A DNA stretch of 42,674 nt from the NCBI GenBank assembly GCA_958422985.1, contig CATZPY010000012.1, positions 1 to 42,674 of the forward strand, read 5' to 3'. A program made the position numbers and the translations under genes. Source of the DNA: an uncultured Clostridium sp. Its GTDB lineage: Bacteria > Bacillota > Clostridia > TANB77 > CAG-508. The notes under the pieces are model-generated. The model did not search any database. It was not told the origin of the DNA and saw nothing but the letters and a program-made list of their open reading frames with translations. How positions within the stretch are numbered: position 1 is the first letter of the stretch; every line of letters begins with the position of its first letter. Shown here piece by piece: positions 24,061 to 33,416 of this stretch.

Positions 24061-24966
24061 ATGGGATTTTTTAGTAAATTAAAAGAAGGATTAAGTAAAA
24101 CAAAGAATTCATTTGATGAAAAGATAAATAATGTATTTAGTCATTTCAGAAAGGTAGATGAAGAATTACTAGAAGAACTAGAAGAAGCATTAATTATGTC
24201 AGACGTAGGAATGGAAACGTCTGTACAAATAATTTCTAATTTAAGAGATAGAATAAAAAAAGAAAAAATAGAAGATGAAGAACAAGTAAAAGAAGCATTA
24301 AGAGAAGAAATGTTAAAATTAATTGATTTAGAAAACAATGAATTAAATTTAGAAACTACACCTTCAATAATATTAGTAGTAGGAGTAAACGGAGTAGGAA
24401 AAACAACTTCAATAGGAAAAATTGCAAATAAACTAGTAAAAGAAGGAAAAAAAGTTGTAATTGCAGCAGCAGATACTTTTAGAGCAGCAGCAGTAGAGCA
24501 ACTAGAAATTTGGTCTAACAGAGTTGGATGTGAAATAGTAAAAAAAGACGAAGGAGCAGATCCGGCTTCTGTAGTATTTGATGCCATAAGAATTGCAAAA
24601 GATAAAAATGCAGATGTATTAATTTGTGACACAGCAGGTAGACTTCACAACAAAAAATATTTAATGGATGAGTTAGGTAAAATAAATAAAATAATAAATA
24701 AAGAATTACCAGAAGCAAAAAAAGAAACATTATTAGTATTAGATGGAACAACAGGTCAAAATGCAATTATGCAAGTTAAAGCTTTTAAGGAAACAGTAGA
24801 TATAACAGGTCTAATATTAACAAAATTAGATGGAACTGCAAAAGGTGGAGTTGTAATAGGTATAGTTGCTGAAAATAAAATACCAGTAAAATTTATTGGT
24901 GTTGGAGAGCAAATTGATGACATGGAAAGATTTAATGCAGAAGATTTTATAAATGCAATTATATAA
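24061..24966 (+). CDS. ftsY: Signal recognition particle receptor FtsY
   Basis: SRP-type GTPase that docks ribosome-SRP complexes at the membrane. A short N-terminal segment (MGFFSKLKEGLSKTKNSF) and helical N domain precede the G domain: G1 GVNGVGKTT (108-116), DTFRAAAVEQLEIW, DTAGRLHNKKYLMDEL, TKLDGTAKGG and GVGEQIDDMERF. 301 residues, with almost no acidic A domain, as in other Firmicutes. The ATG at 24061 was chosen; a longer frame reaches back into the tRNA gene and cannot be real. ffh and ylxM are not nearby. It is followed 13 bases later by the UPF0182 gene. Confidence 0.96.
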   Translation: MGFFSKLKEGLSKTKNSFDEKINNVFSHFRKVDEELLEELEEALIMSDVGMETSVQIISNLRDRIKKEKIEDEEQVKEALREEMLKLIDLENNELNLETTPSIILVVGVNGVGKTTSIGKIANKLVKEGKKVVIAAADTFRAAAVEQLEIWSNRVGCEIVKKDEGADPASVVFDAIRIAKDKNADVLICDTAGRLHNKKYLMDELGKINKIINKELPEAKKETLLVLDGTTGQNAIMQVKAFKETVDITGLILTKLDGTAKGGVVIGIVAENKIPVKFIGVGEQIDDMERFNAEDFINAII

Positions 24967-24979
24967 TGGAGGTAAAAAA

Positions 24980-27820
24980 ATGGATGAAAAAGTAGAAGCT
25001 AAAACACAAGTAAAAGCAGAAAAGAAAAATAAAACTAGAATGTCATTAGTGCTATTATTTCTAGTAATAGTAGCTGTAATTGGATATATAGCCTTAAGAG
25101 GAGAATATCTAGAATTATTAGAAATAGGAGCAAATTATACAGCTGTATTTTGGCAAAACCTTACATATAAATCTGTAGTTTTTGCAATCAGTTTTGTTAT
25201 ATTATTTATAATAATATATTTAACAAATAAAGGAATAAAAAAAGAATTAAAACCATTTTTTGATGCTGAAAAAAGAGAAGTACCAAAATTACTTAATAAG
25301 TCATTAGCATTAGTTGTGTCTATTATAGGTAGTGCTGTAATAATGAACATATTTACAGAAAATGCAATGTTATTTTTTAATAGTACACAATTTGGTACAG
25401 GAGATCCTATATTTGGTTTAGACATTGGATATTTTATATTTCAAAAGCCATTTATAGAAATGTTACTTATGCTTTTTATAGGAATAACAATAGGTGTTTT
25501 AATATATTCGGTAATATATTATATTGTAACATTTAATGTATGCTTTGATGGAATAGATAGAAATACACTAAAACAGAGCAATTTAGTAAATAAAATTTTT
25601 AAATATATAAAAATAGTCGTAGTATTTTTTGCTGTATATATTATATTTAAAATACAAGATCTAGGAATAGATCAAAGTGTGGCTTTGCAAGACGATGAGT
25701 CAACAAGAATTTTTGGAGCAGGTCTAACAAGTGTTACTATAAAATTATGGGGTTATGTAATATTTGCAGTATTAATGGTAGTTTCAGTCTTTAAAGCTAT
25801 TAAATACTTTAATGAGAAAAAAACTAAGCAAGTAGTTATATCATTAGTTACTATTCCAGGATATTTATTAACACTATTTGTAGTAATGACTGTATTTCAA
25901 TTTGCATTTGTTAAACCTAATGAATTAGATAAAGAAAAGAAATATATAGAAGCAAATATTAATAATACAAGAACAGCATATAATATAAATATTAAAGAAC
26001 ATGAATTAGATAGTTCAGATTACAACAATTTGGATGTAGTAAATAAAAATCCAGAAACTGTAGATAATACAGCAATTGTAAGTAAAGATATAACATTGGA
26101 TACTTTAAGTGATAATCAAACAAGTTCAGATTACTATAGTTATAGTAATTCACAAATAGGAAAATACAATATTAATGGAAAAGACCAATTAGTTTATTTA
26201 TCTCCTAGACAAATAGAAAGTAAGAATAATACAAGTTATAATAACAAAACATATGAATATACTCATGGCTATGGAACAGTTATTACATCTGCAAATAAAA
26301 CAAATGAAACTGGAAATATGCAATATGTTCAAAAATCTTTTGATGGAAGTGACAACGAAATAAATGTTACACAACCAAGAATTTATTTTGGATTAGACGA
26401 AAATAGACCAATAGTTACAAATTCAAAGGATAAATCAGAATTTGACTATCCAAAATCTGAAACAGAAACTGCACAAAACACATATGATGGAAAAGCAGGA
26501 TTAAAAACTAATTTTTTAGATAGACTAGTATTAGGAATTAGAGAGAAAAATTTAAATATATCATTTTCTTCAAGTGTAACAAAAGATAGCAAAATATTAT
26601 TAAATAGAAATATCTTAGAAAGAGTAGAAAAGATATTCCCATATATAATTTATGACGAAGAGCCATACCAAGTAATTACAGAAGAAGGAAAAATTGTATG
26701 GGTAATAGATGGGTATACAACAGCTTCAAAATATCCTTATTCACAAATGTCTGTTATAGAAAGAAATGGAACAAGAGAAAGATTAAATTATATAAGAAAT
26801 TCTGTAAAAGTTATAGTTGATAGTTATGATGGAACAGTTGATTTTTATATTACAGATACAACAGATCCAATAATTATGGCATATAAAGAAATATATCCAG
26901 AGTTATTCAAAACTAAAGAAGAAATACCACAAGATATAGCAAATCATTTTGTTTATCCAGAATTCTTATATAATATTCAAGCTAATATGCTAGAAAAATA
27001 TCACAATGTAAAAGCAGATGTTTTATATAGAAGTAGTGATATTTGGGATAGAGCAACACATACTACAGGGCAAACATTAAGAACAACAGGAACACCAATA
27101 GACCCATATTATACTATGGTAAAAACAGTAGATAGTGAAAAAGAAGAACTAGGATTAGTTTTACCATATACTTTAGATGAAAGACAAAGTTTAATTTCTT
27201 ATCTTGTAGGAACATACGATGAAAATGGAAATAGCAAATTAACATTGTATAAATATTCTGTAGATAGTAATATAATTGGACCAATGCAATTAGATACACA
27301 GATAGAACAAGATGAAGAAATATCATCTACATTACAAAATCTAAATGTTACAGGTACAAAATTAATAAGAAATATGATAATGGTTCCTATAGATAATACA
27401 ATTTTATATGTAGAACCGATATACCAAGTAATGTTAAACGAATCAGAAGTACCAACATTAAAGAAAGTAATAGTTGCAATAGGAAATAAAGTTGCAATAG
27501 GAAATAATTTAAAAGAAGCAATGAGAAATCTTGGTTCACAGTCAGCAATAAATATTGAAGTTTCAAATACGGATGATATTAATTCTATAATAGATGAAAT
27601 TATAAAAGCAAATAAGAACGTAGAAAATTCAACTAAAAATAGTGACTGGGAAATGGTAGGAAAAGATATGTCTAGTTTGCAGTCTTTAATAGATAGGCTA
27701 GAAGAAGTGATAACTGAACAAAGAAAGCAAGAAAAACTAGAAAAAGAAACTAATAAAGTTAACAATATTACAGAAGATTCTAATGAGATAAATATTAAAA
27801 ACATGAATGTAATTGAATAA
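24980..27820 (+). CDS. UPF0182 family large membrane protein
   Basis: Conserved membrane protein of unknown function. The 946-residue product has about seven membrane helices in the first 320 residues (about 21-39, 63-84, 105-125, 155-185, 215-235, 265-282 and 295-318), then a very large extracytoplasmic domain with blocks such as TYDGKAGLKTNFLDRLVLGIREKNLNISFSS (split across the domain), QMSVIERNGTRERLNYIRNSVKVIVD and YHNVKADVLYRSSDIWDRATHTTGQ. The C terminus is Glu/Asn/Lys-rich. The ATG at 24980 follows GGAGG (24968-24972) at 7 bases; an earlier in-frame ATG overlaps ftsY without a site. Cotranscription with ftsY may be positional only. Confidence 0.85.
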   Translation: MDEKVEAKTQVKAEKKNKTRMSLVLLFLVIVAVIGYIALRGEYLELLEIGANYTAVFWQNLTYKSVVFAISFVILFIIIYLTNKGIKKELKPFFDAEKREVPKLLNKSLALVVSIIGSAVIMNIFTENAMLFFNSTQFGTGDPIFGLDIGYFIFQKPFIEMLLMLFIGITIGVLIYSVIYYIVTFNVCFDGIDRNTLKQSNLVNKIFKYIKIVVVFFAVYIIFKIQDLGIDQSVALQDDESTRIFGAGLTSVTIKLWGYVIFAVLMVVSVFKAIKYFNEKKTKQVVISLVTIPGYLLTLFVVMTVFQFAFVKPNELDKEKKYIEANINNTRTAYNINIKEHELDSSDYNNLDVVNKNPETVDNTAIVSKDITLDTLSDNQTSSDYYSYSNSQIGKYNINGKDQLVYLSPRQIESKNNTSYNNKTYEYTHGYGTVITSANKTNETGNMQYVQKSFDGSDNEINVTQPRIYFGLDENRPIVTNSKDKSEFDYPKSETETAQNTYDGKAGLKTNFLDRLVLGIREKNLNISFSSSVTKDSKILLNRNILERVEKIFPYIIYDEEPYQVITEEGKIVWVIDGYTTASKYPYSQMSVIERNGTRERLNYIRNSVKVIVDSYDGTVDFYITDTTDPIIMAYKEIYPELFKTKEEIPQDIANHFVYPEFLYNIQANMLEKYHNVKADVLYRSSDIWDRATHTTGQTLRTTGTPIDPYYTMVKTVDSEKEELGLVLPYTLDERQSLISYLVGTYDENGNSKLTLYKYSVDSNIIGPMQLDTQIEQDEEISSTLQNLNVTGTKLIRNMIMVPIDNTILYVEPIYQVMLNESEVPTLKKVIVAIGNKVAIGNNLKEAMRNLGSQSAINIEVSNTDDINSIIDEIIKANKNVENSTKNSDWEMVGKDMSSLQSLIDRLEEVITEQRKQEKLEKETNKVNNITEDSNEINIKNMNVIE

Positions 27821-27829
27821 AAAGCTAAA

Positions 27830-27861
27830 AAACACACACCATATTGTAAAGGTGTGTGTTT
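27830..27861 (+). promoter_or_regulatory. Hairpin covering the ribosome site of the DUF5665 gene
   Basis: AACACACACC (27831-27840) pairs perfectly with GGTGTGTGTT (27851-27860). The likely ribosome site AAAGGTG (27848-27854) is partly inside the 3' arm, and the ATG (27862) directly abuts the stem. The T tract after it is poor (TTTATGTT), so it may act as a weak terminator, a translation block, or both. Confidence 0.55.
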
Positions 27862-28155
27862 ATGTTAGAAAAAGATATAAAAATTTTAAAAGAACAAATA
27901 GAAAAGCTAAACTACAATTTAAATAAAAACAAATTTATAGACTTAATCGAAATAATGGGAAATAAAAAAGAAATGATTTTTCGAAATTTATTTTCTGGCA
28001 TTTGGAAAGGGATAGGAATTGGTATAGGTGTAACTTTAGTAACAGCTTTAATAATAGTTATATTACAAAAAATAATAAAATTAAATATTCCAATAATTAG
28101 TGAATATATAACAGATATAGTAGAAATTGTCGAAAAAACAAAAATGATTAAATAA
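27862..28155 (+). CDS. DUF5665-type small membrane protein
   Basis: 97 residues. An N-terminal coiled-coil-like helix (KDIKILKEQIEKLNYNLNK) is followed by FIDLIEIMGNKKEMIFRNLFSGIWKGIGIGIG, one membrane helix (about 48-68) and a C-terminal amphipathic part (LNIPIISEYITDIVEIVEK). This layout matches DUF5665 proteins of spore-forming Firmicutes as I remember them; function unknown. The ATG at 27862 abuts a strong hairpin that overlaps its ribosome site. An in-frame GTG at 27856 lies within the stem and is less likely. It sits between the UPF0182 gene and pgsA. Confidence 0.75.
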   Translation: MLEKDIKILKEQIEKLNYNLNKNKFIDLIEIMGNKKEMIFRNLFSGIWKGIGIGIGVTLVTALIIVILQKIIKLNIPIISEYITDIVEIVEKTKMIK

Positions 28156-28242
28156 ATAAATTAGATAAAATATAAAAATATACTTTAAAAATATAAAGAG
28201 ATTGTATATAATAATATATATTAAAAATGGAGGGAAACACAA

Positions 28243-28833
28243 ATGAATTTACCAAATAAATTAACAATTTTTAGAATATTACTTGTACCAATAATGGTAA
28301 TAATACCATTTTTTACACTTGATATTAAATGGATTATAATAGATGCAATATTTATAATAGCATCTATTACAGATAAATTAGACGGATATATAGCAAGAAC
28401 CAAAAATGAAATAACTACTTTTGGAAAATTTTTAGATCCAATTGCAGATAAAATATTAGTTTTAGCAGCAATGCTTATATTAGTAGAAGATAATAGATTA
28501 CCAGCAATAATTCCTATAATAGTATTATTTAGAGAATTTATTGTATCTGGGTACAGATTAGTTGCAGTAGAAAAAGGTGGAAAGGTTATAGCAGCATCAG
28601 TATGGGGAAAATTAAAAACAGTAACACAAATGCTTGCATTAATATTAGCTTTAGTAGATATAAATGGATTTGCACAATGCTTTACAGGAAATCTTGCAGG
28701 TGGTGCTTGGTGGTATAACTTTATTACTACAGTATTAATGAGTATATCTGTTATTGCAACAATATTTTCCGGTGTTAATTACATATTAAATGGTAAAGAC
28801 TTATTTAAAGAAGAGGGAAAAGTAAATGGATAA
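28243..28833 (+). CDS. pgsA: CDP-diacylglycerol-glycerol-3-phosphate 3-phosphatidyltransferase
   Basis: Makes phosphatidylglycerol phosphate, the committed step to phosphatidylglycerol. The CDP-alcohol phosphotransferase signature is complete: Asp44, Asp47-Gly48, Ala51-Arg52, Gly61, Asp65 and Asp69 within TDKLDGYIARTKNE and FGKFLDPIADK. The 196-residue product has several membrane helices, of normal length. GGAGG precedes the ATG. Its 3' end overlaps the ligA start by 8 bases, so the two are translationally coupled. TATAAT at 28207-28212 may be an internal promoter, but no -35 is convincing. Confidence 0.95.
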   Translation: MNLPNKLTIFRILLVPIMVIIPFFTLDIKWIIIDAIFIIASITDKLDGYIARTKNEITTFGKFLDPIADKILVLAAMLILVEDNRLPAIIPIIVLFREFIVSGYRLVAVEKGGKVIAASVWGKLKTVTQMLALILALVDINGFAQCFTGNLAGGAWWYNFITTVLMSISVIATIFSGVNYILNGKDLFKEEGKVNG

Positions 28834-30832
28834 AAATAAAGCAAAAGAAGAAATAGTTGCATTAAGAAAACAACTAGAAATATGGTCTAATAAGTATTAT
28901 GATGAAGATAGCCCAGAGGTATCAGACTATGAATATGATATGACTATGAATAAATTAAAAGAGCTAGAAAAAGAATTTCCAGATTTAATTACTAAAGATT
29001 CACTAACTCAAAAAGTTGGAGGACATGTAAAAGAAGGTTTTGAAAAAGTAGAACATGAAGTTCCTATGCAAAGTTTACAAGATATATTTTCTTTTTCAGA
29101 ATTAGAAGAATTTAAAGAAAGAGTATATAAGTCTGCAAAAGAGAATGCATTTGCAGAAGAAGAAGTAAGATTTGTAGTAGAAACAAAAATAGATGGTCTA
29201 TCTGCATCACTAGAATATAAAGAGGGGAAATTTATAAGAGGAGCAACAAGAGGAAATGGTTTAATTGGTGAAGATGTTACAGAAAATCTAAAAACAATAA
29301 AAAGTATTCCAAAAGAACTTTCAGAGCCAATAAATATTATAGTAAGAGGAGAAGTGTTTATTGGTAAAAAAGAATTCGAAAAGATGAACGAAGAAAGAGA
29401 ACTAAATGAAGAAAAAACTTTTGCGAATGCAAGAAATGCAGCAGCAGGTTCATTAAGACAATTAGACCAAAAAATAGCTAAGCAAAGACCTTTAGACATT
29501 TATATATTTAATGTACAAAAAATAGAAGGAAAAGAATTTGAATCACATTATGAGGAATTAAATTATTTAAAAAAATTAGGTTTTAATGTAAACCCAGTGT
29601 TAATATCATGCAAAAACATTCCAGAAGCTATAGAAGCTATAGAGAAAATTGGAGAAGACAGAGAAGAATTAACATTTGGAATAGATGGTGCAGTTATAAA
29701 AGTAGACAATTTAAAATTAAGAGAAAAAATGGGAACTACATCTAAAGTTCCAAGATGGGCGATTGCATATAAATACCCACCAGAGAAAAAAGAAACTAAG
29801 TTAGAAGATATTGTTTGTCAAGTTGGGAGGACTGGTGCAATAACTCCAATGGCAATATTAAATCCTGTAAAAGTTGCTGGTTCTACAATATCTAAAACTA
29901 CATTGCATAATGAAGATTTTATAAAAGAAAAAGACATAAGAGTTGGGGACACTATAGTTGTACAAAAAGCAGGGGATGTAATACCAGAAATTTTAGAAGT
30001 AAAGAAAGAAAAAAGAAAAGGAACAGAAGTAATATTCGAAATGCCTAAAGTTTGCCCAGTATGTGGAGCACCAGTCATACGAGAAGAAGGAGAAGCAGCA
30101 AGTAGATGCATAGGAATAGAATGTCCTGCTAAGCTAATTAGAAATATTATACATTTTGTTTCTAGAGATTGTATGAATATAGATGGTCTAGGAGACAAAA
30201 TAATTGAACAATTAATAGAAAAGAATTTAATTAGTAATATTGCAGACATATACTTTTTAGAATTCGAAGATATTGCGACACTAAAAAAGAATGGAAAGAA
30301 ATTTACACAAAATCTAATTGACGCTATAAATAATAGTAAAAATAATGATTTATATAGGTTAATAGCAGCACTAGGAATAAGACATATTGGTGTAAAAGCA
30401 GCTAAAACGTTAGCAAGAAAATATAAAACAATGGAAAATTTAATGCAAGCTTCAATAGAAAGTCTAGCAATGACAAATGATATAGGAGAGATTTCTGCAA
30501 ATAGCTTATACGAATTTTTTAGACAAGAGCAAACAATAGACTTAATAGATAGGTTAAAAAGAGCTGGCGTTAATATGAACGTTATAGAAACTGAAGAACT
30601 AGACAATAGATTTGAAAGTAAGACTTTTGTATTAACAGGTTCTTTAGAACAATTTTCAAGAAAAGAAGCGAGTGACTTAATAGAAAAGCATGGAGGAAAA
30701 GTATCTTCATCAGTTTCTAAAAAAACAGATTATGTATTAGCAGGAGAAGAGGCAGGCAGTAAGTTAACCAAAGCACAAAGTTTAGGAATAGAAATAATTA
30801 CAGAAGAACAATTTAAAGAAATGATGAAATAA
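28826..30832 (+). CDS. ligA: NAD-dependent DNA ligase LigA
   Basis: Joins nicks in replication and repair using NAD. An N-terminal Ia domain (YYDEDSPEVSDYEYD) is followed by the adenylation domain with catalytic Lys121 in ETKIDGLSASLEY, the OB fold, the zinc finger (Cys410, Cys413, Cys428, Cys433), helix-hairpin-helix repeats and a C-terminal BRCT domain (from about 590; SKTFVLTGSLEQFSRKEASDLIEKHGG, with usual blocks). 668 residues, complete. It overlaps pgsA by 8 bases. pcrA, the frequent Firmicutes neighbour, is not present here. Confidence 0.97.
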   Translation: MDKNKAKEEIVALRKQLEIWSNKYYDEDSPEVSDYEYDMTMNKLKELEKEFPDLITKDSLTQKVGGHVKEGFEKVEHEVPMQSLQDIFSFSELEEFKERVYKSAKENAFAEEEVRFVVETKIDGLSASLEYKEGKFIRGATRGNGLIGEDVTENLKTIKSIPKELSEPINIIVRGEVFIGKKEFEKMNEERELNEEKTFANARNAAAGSLRQLDQKIAKQRPLDIYIFNVQKIEGKEFESHYEELNYLKKLGFNVNPVLISCKNIPEAIEAIEKIGEDREELTFGIDGAVIKVDNLKLREKMGTTSKVPRWAIAYKYPPEKKETKLEDIVCQVGRTGAITPMAILNPVKVAGSTISKTTLHNEDFIKEKDIRVGDTIVVQKAGDVIPEILEVKKEKRKGTEVIFEMPKVCPVCGAPVIREEGEAASRCIGIECPAKLIRNIIHFVSRDCMNIDGLGDKIIEQLIEKNLISNIADIYFLEFEDIATLKKNGKKFTQNLIDAINNSKNNDLYRLIAALGIRHIGVKAAKTLARKYKTMENLMQASIESLAMTNDIGEISANSLYEFFRQEQTIDLIDRLKRAGVNMNVIETEELDNRFESKTFVLTGSLEQFSRKEASDLIEKHGGKVSSSVSKKTDYVLAGEEAGSKLTKAQSLGIEIITEEQFKEMMK

Positions 30833-30851
30833 TATAAGAAAGGAATATAGT

Positions 30852-31088
30852 ATGGATGGTAAATATACATTCGAACGATTTGAAAAAGAATTAGACGCTG
30901 GCTACCAAATGTATTACACATATGTAAGAAATAGATATTTGCTATTTAAAACAGCAGAAAATTGCTACACACAAAAATTAATATCGGATGATCCCAAAAA
31001 TCCACAGCCGAGGCAGACTGTAATAACACATAAACGAGTGGCTGAAATGTTTCCATTTATGGAAGAAATAGAATATAAAATAACATAA
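30852..31088 (+). CDS. Small conserved-type protein, 78 residues, unknown
   Basis: Soluble protein without cysteine clusters or membrane segments. The pattern FERFEKELDAGYQMYYTYVRNRYLLF resembles a widespread small family in Firmicutes (F..F..EL..G.EI.F.Y....Y.I) that I know only as hypothetical. The C-terminal RQTVITHKRVAEMFPFMEEIEYKI may form a helix and strand. GAAAGGAA precedes the ATG. It sits between ligA and the alcohol dehydrogenase on the same strand, probably in the same transcript. No function is proposed. Confidence 0.65.
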   Translation: MDGKYTFERFEKELDAGYQMYYTYVRNRYLLFKTAENCYTQKLISDDPKNPQPRQTVITHKRVAEMFPFMEEIEYKIT

Positions 31089-31146
31089 GAGGTAATTATA
31101 CTACAGAAGTAGTTAATTATAGATAAAAAAACTAAGGAGGAAAAAA

Positions 31147-32310
31147 ATGAGTATTGAAAAATTTGTATTAAACGAAACATCATATTTTGGTTTTGGGGCA
31201 AGAGAAGTATTGCCAGAGGAAATAAGAAATAGAGGATATAAAAAAGTTTTAGTTGTTACAGATAAATCTTTATTCGAGATAGGATTAACAAAAAAAGTAA
31301 CAGATAAATTAGAAGAGGCAGGAATAGAATATACAGTATTTAGTGATGTAAAACCAAACCCAACTGTAAAAAATGTAAAAGATGGTTTAGAAGTTTGTAG
31401 AAACTTTGGAGCAGATGTAATAGTTGCAGTTGGTGGAGGATCTAGTATAGATACTGCAAAAGGAATATCTATTGTTATGACAAATCCAGATAGAGAAGAT
31501 ATAGTTTCTTTAAATGGATTATCAAATACAATAAATAAAGGAATGCCATTAATTGCACTTCCAACGACACATGGAACAGCAGCAGAAGTTACAATAAATT
31601 ACGTAATAACAGATGAAGAAAGAGAAGTAAAAATGGTATGTGTAGACCCACACGATATACCTTTAGTTGCAATAGTAGATACAGAACTTATGTCTACATT
31701 ACCAAAATCAATTGCAGCTTCAACAGGTATGGATGCATTAACACATGCAATAGAGGGATATATAACAAAAGCTCATAATACAATGTCAGACATGTTCCAT
31801 ATGAGAGCAATAGAATTAATATTTGAAAATTTACCAGCAGCAGTAAATGAAAGAAGTCAAGAAGCTATAGATAAAATGGGATTAGCACAATATATTGCAG
31901 GAATGGGATTCTCAAATGTAGGACTTGGAATAGTACATTCTATGGCACATCAATTAGGTGCTGTTTATGATACACCACATGGTTTAGCAAATGCAATTTT
32001 ATTGCCAACAGTTATGAGATATAATGGTCAAGATTCAGAAACAGCACAAAGATTTAGAGAAATATTAATAAATATAGGAAGACCAGATGCTGCACATCTA
32101 AACGACCAAGATGTTATAAATACATTTGTATGGAAAATATCAGAATTATCTAAAGAAGTAGGGATTACACAAACAATAAAAGATGTAGGAGCAAAAGAAG
32201 AAGACTTTGGAATGCTTGCAGATAAAGCAATGGAGGATCCTTGTAAACCAGGAAATCCAAGAGAAGTATCAAGAGAAGACTTTATAGAATTATATAGACA
32301 AGCTATGTAA
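31147..32310 (+). CDS. Iron-containing alcohol dehydrogenase (lactaldehyde reductase-like)
   Basis: Group III NAD(P)-dependent dehydrogenase reducing aldehydes to alcohols. The nucleotide-binding GGGSSIDTAKG (96-106) and LPTTHGTAAEVT precede the iron site: Asp196 and His200 in GMDALTHAIEGY, His264 in IVHSMAH and His278 in DTPHGLAN. Positions of the first two ligands match E. coli FucO, and overall the protein resembles that branch, so 1,2-propanediol or butanol-type substrates are plausible. Substrate cannot be settled by sequence. 387 residues. AAGGAGG precedes the ATG. It ends the ftsY-ligA run at a bidirectional terminator; its link to the upstream housekeeping genes is probably positional. 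Confidence 0.94.
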   Translation: MSIEKFVLNETSYFGFGAREVLPEEIRNRGYKKVLVVTDKSLFEIGLTKKVTDKLEEAGIEYTVFSDVKPNPTVKNVKDGLEVCRNFGADVIVAVGGGSSIDTAKGISIVMTNPDREDIVSLNGLSNTINKGMPLIALPTTHGTAAEVTINYVITDEEREVKMVCVDPHDIPLVAIVDTELMSTLPKSIAASTGMDALTHAIEGYITKAHNTMSDMFHMRAIELIFENLPAAVNERSQEAIDKMGLAQYIAGMGFSNVGLGIVHSMAHQLGAVYDTPHGLANAILLPTVMRYNGQDSETAQRFREILINIGRPDAAHLNDQDVINTFVWKISELSKEVGITQTIKDVGAKEEDFGMLADKAMEDPCKPGNPREVSREDFIELYRQAM

Positions 32311-32338
32311 TTGGGATTATGAAATTTTCTACTATACA

Positions 32339-32370
32339 AAAAAGAGCAAAATTTATATTTTGCTCTTTTT
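32339..32370. terminator. Bidirectional terminator between alcohol dehydrogenase and ppaC
   Basis: AAAAAGAGCAAAAT and ATTTTGCTCTTTTT pair perfectly over 14 positions with a 4-base loop. Confidence 0.9.
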
Positions 32371-32395
32371 CTATTAAAAAACTATGTAAGTTATT

Positions 32396-33322
32396 TTAGT
32401 CTAAATTATTTAAAATATTTGGTAAAATTTGTTTTTTTCTAGAAACAACATTTTCTAGCATTGCAGTATTGTTATCTACAGAAACGCCAAATGCTTTTTC
32501 TACAACAGGTGCATCATTTCCTAAAGAAATAATTTTAGAATTTGAATTAATTATATCTGTAGCGGCAAATACATATAAATCTAAATTTTCTTTTTGAATG
32601 TTTTCAGAAATTGCTTTCTCAAAATAAGATTGGTTTTTAAATATTGAATCTAAATCTGCTGTATTTACTTGTGCAATTCTGAATTTTTTATTTCCTTTTT
32701 CGAATAATTTACAATCTATATTTATAATTTCTTCTGGGGAAAATTCGCTAATGTCAGTACCTGCTTTAAGCATTTCTGTACCATAAACATTAATATCTAA
32801 TCCAGAAATTTCTTCTAATTTTTTAATAATTTTTATATCATCTTCAGTAGTTGTTGGTGATTTTAAAATTAAAGTATCAGAAGCAATAGCACTAAGCATT
32901 AATGTAGCCATAGTTTTATCTATTTCTACGTCATTTTCTTTATACATTTTATATAAAACTGTTGCAGTACAACCAACAGGTTCAGCTCTATAATATAGTT
33001 GGTATGGAGCAACAAAGTTCATTGTGTGGTGGTCTACAACTTTTAATATTTTTGCATTAGATAAGTTATTTACTGTTTGACTAGATTCGTTGTGGTCAAC
33101 TAAAATAACCTCTTGGTTATCTTCTACATCCTCTATTAATTCAGGTGCTTCTATTCCAAGAAATTTTAATACATATTGAGTTTCTTTATTAACATTTCCT
33201 AATCTAACTGCTTTTGCATTTTCATTGCCTAATTTTTTTTCTAAATTTTCCATTACTAGTGATGATGTAATAGAGTCTGTATCTGGATTTTTGTGTCCAA
33301 ATATTAATGTTTCTTTTATCAT
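32396..33322 (-). CDS. ppaC: Manganese-dependent inorganic pyrophosphatase (family II)
   Basis: Hydrolyses pyrophosphate to drive biosynthesis. It belongs to the DHH phosphoesterases: FGHKNPDTDSI with His10, Asp14 and Asp16, LVDHNES with Asp76, and VVDHHTMNF with His98-His99 match the metal ligands of B. subtilis PpaC. The C-terminal DHHA2 part ends SVDNNTAMLENVVSRKKQILPNI. 308 residues, without the regulatory CBS insertion found in some Clostridia. AGGAGG lies before the ATG and its own promoter has near-consensus hexamers. A family I enzyme is also encoded at 38573-39103, so the window holds two unrelated pyrophosphatases. Confidence 0.96.
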   Translation of the reverse strand: MIKETLIFGHKNPDTDSITSSLVMENLEKKLGNENAKAVRLGNVNKETQYVLKFLGIEAPELIEDVEDNQEVILVDHNESSQTVNNLSNAKILKVVDHHTMNFVAPYQLYYRAEPVGCTATVLYKMYKENDVEIDKTMATLMLSAIASDTLILKSPTTTEDDIKIIKKLEEISGLDINVYGTEMLKAGTDISEFSPEEIINIDCKLFEKGNKKFRIAQVNTADLDSIFKNQSYFEKAISENIQKENLDLYVFAATDIINSNSKIISLGNDAPVVEKAFGVSVDNNTAMLENVVSRKKQILPNILNNLD

Positions 33323-33359
33323 ATGAGTTCCTCCTTAATTAACACACTTTACATAAATT

Positions 33360-33388
33360 ATTATACACGAAAATTATGTATAAGTCAA
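33360..33388 (-). promoter_or_regulatory. Promoter of ppaC
   Basis: Minus strand: TTGACT (33383-33388), 17 bases, TATAAT (33360-33365). Confidence 0.8.
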
Positions 33389-33416
33389 TATTTTTAAAGC
33401 TTTTGCTTAATACTAT

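Noticed and set aside
24141..24632. 163-codon minus-strand frame inside ftsY
   Set aside because: Shadow of a strongly conserved gene; Ser/Phe-rich composition and no ribosome site.
27199..27837. 212-codon minus-strand frame over the end of the UPF0182 gene
   Set aside because: Opposite a well-supported gene, with no upstream signals and a shadow-like composition.
29818..30606. Long open frame (262 codons) on the minus strand inside ligA
   Set aside because: It is antisense to conserved ligase domains, has no ribosome site and a Ser/Ile/Phe-rich composition expected from reversing Lys/Glu-rich codons.
33389..33416. Terminator of rqcH around AAGC-AAAA-GCTT
   Set aside because: The stem has only about four or five pairs and overlaps the ppaC promoter region, too weak to claim.
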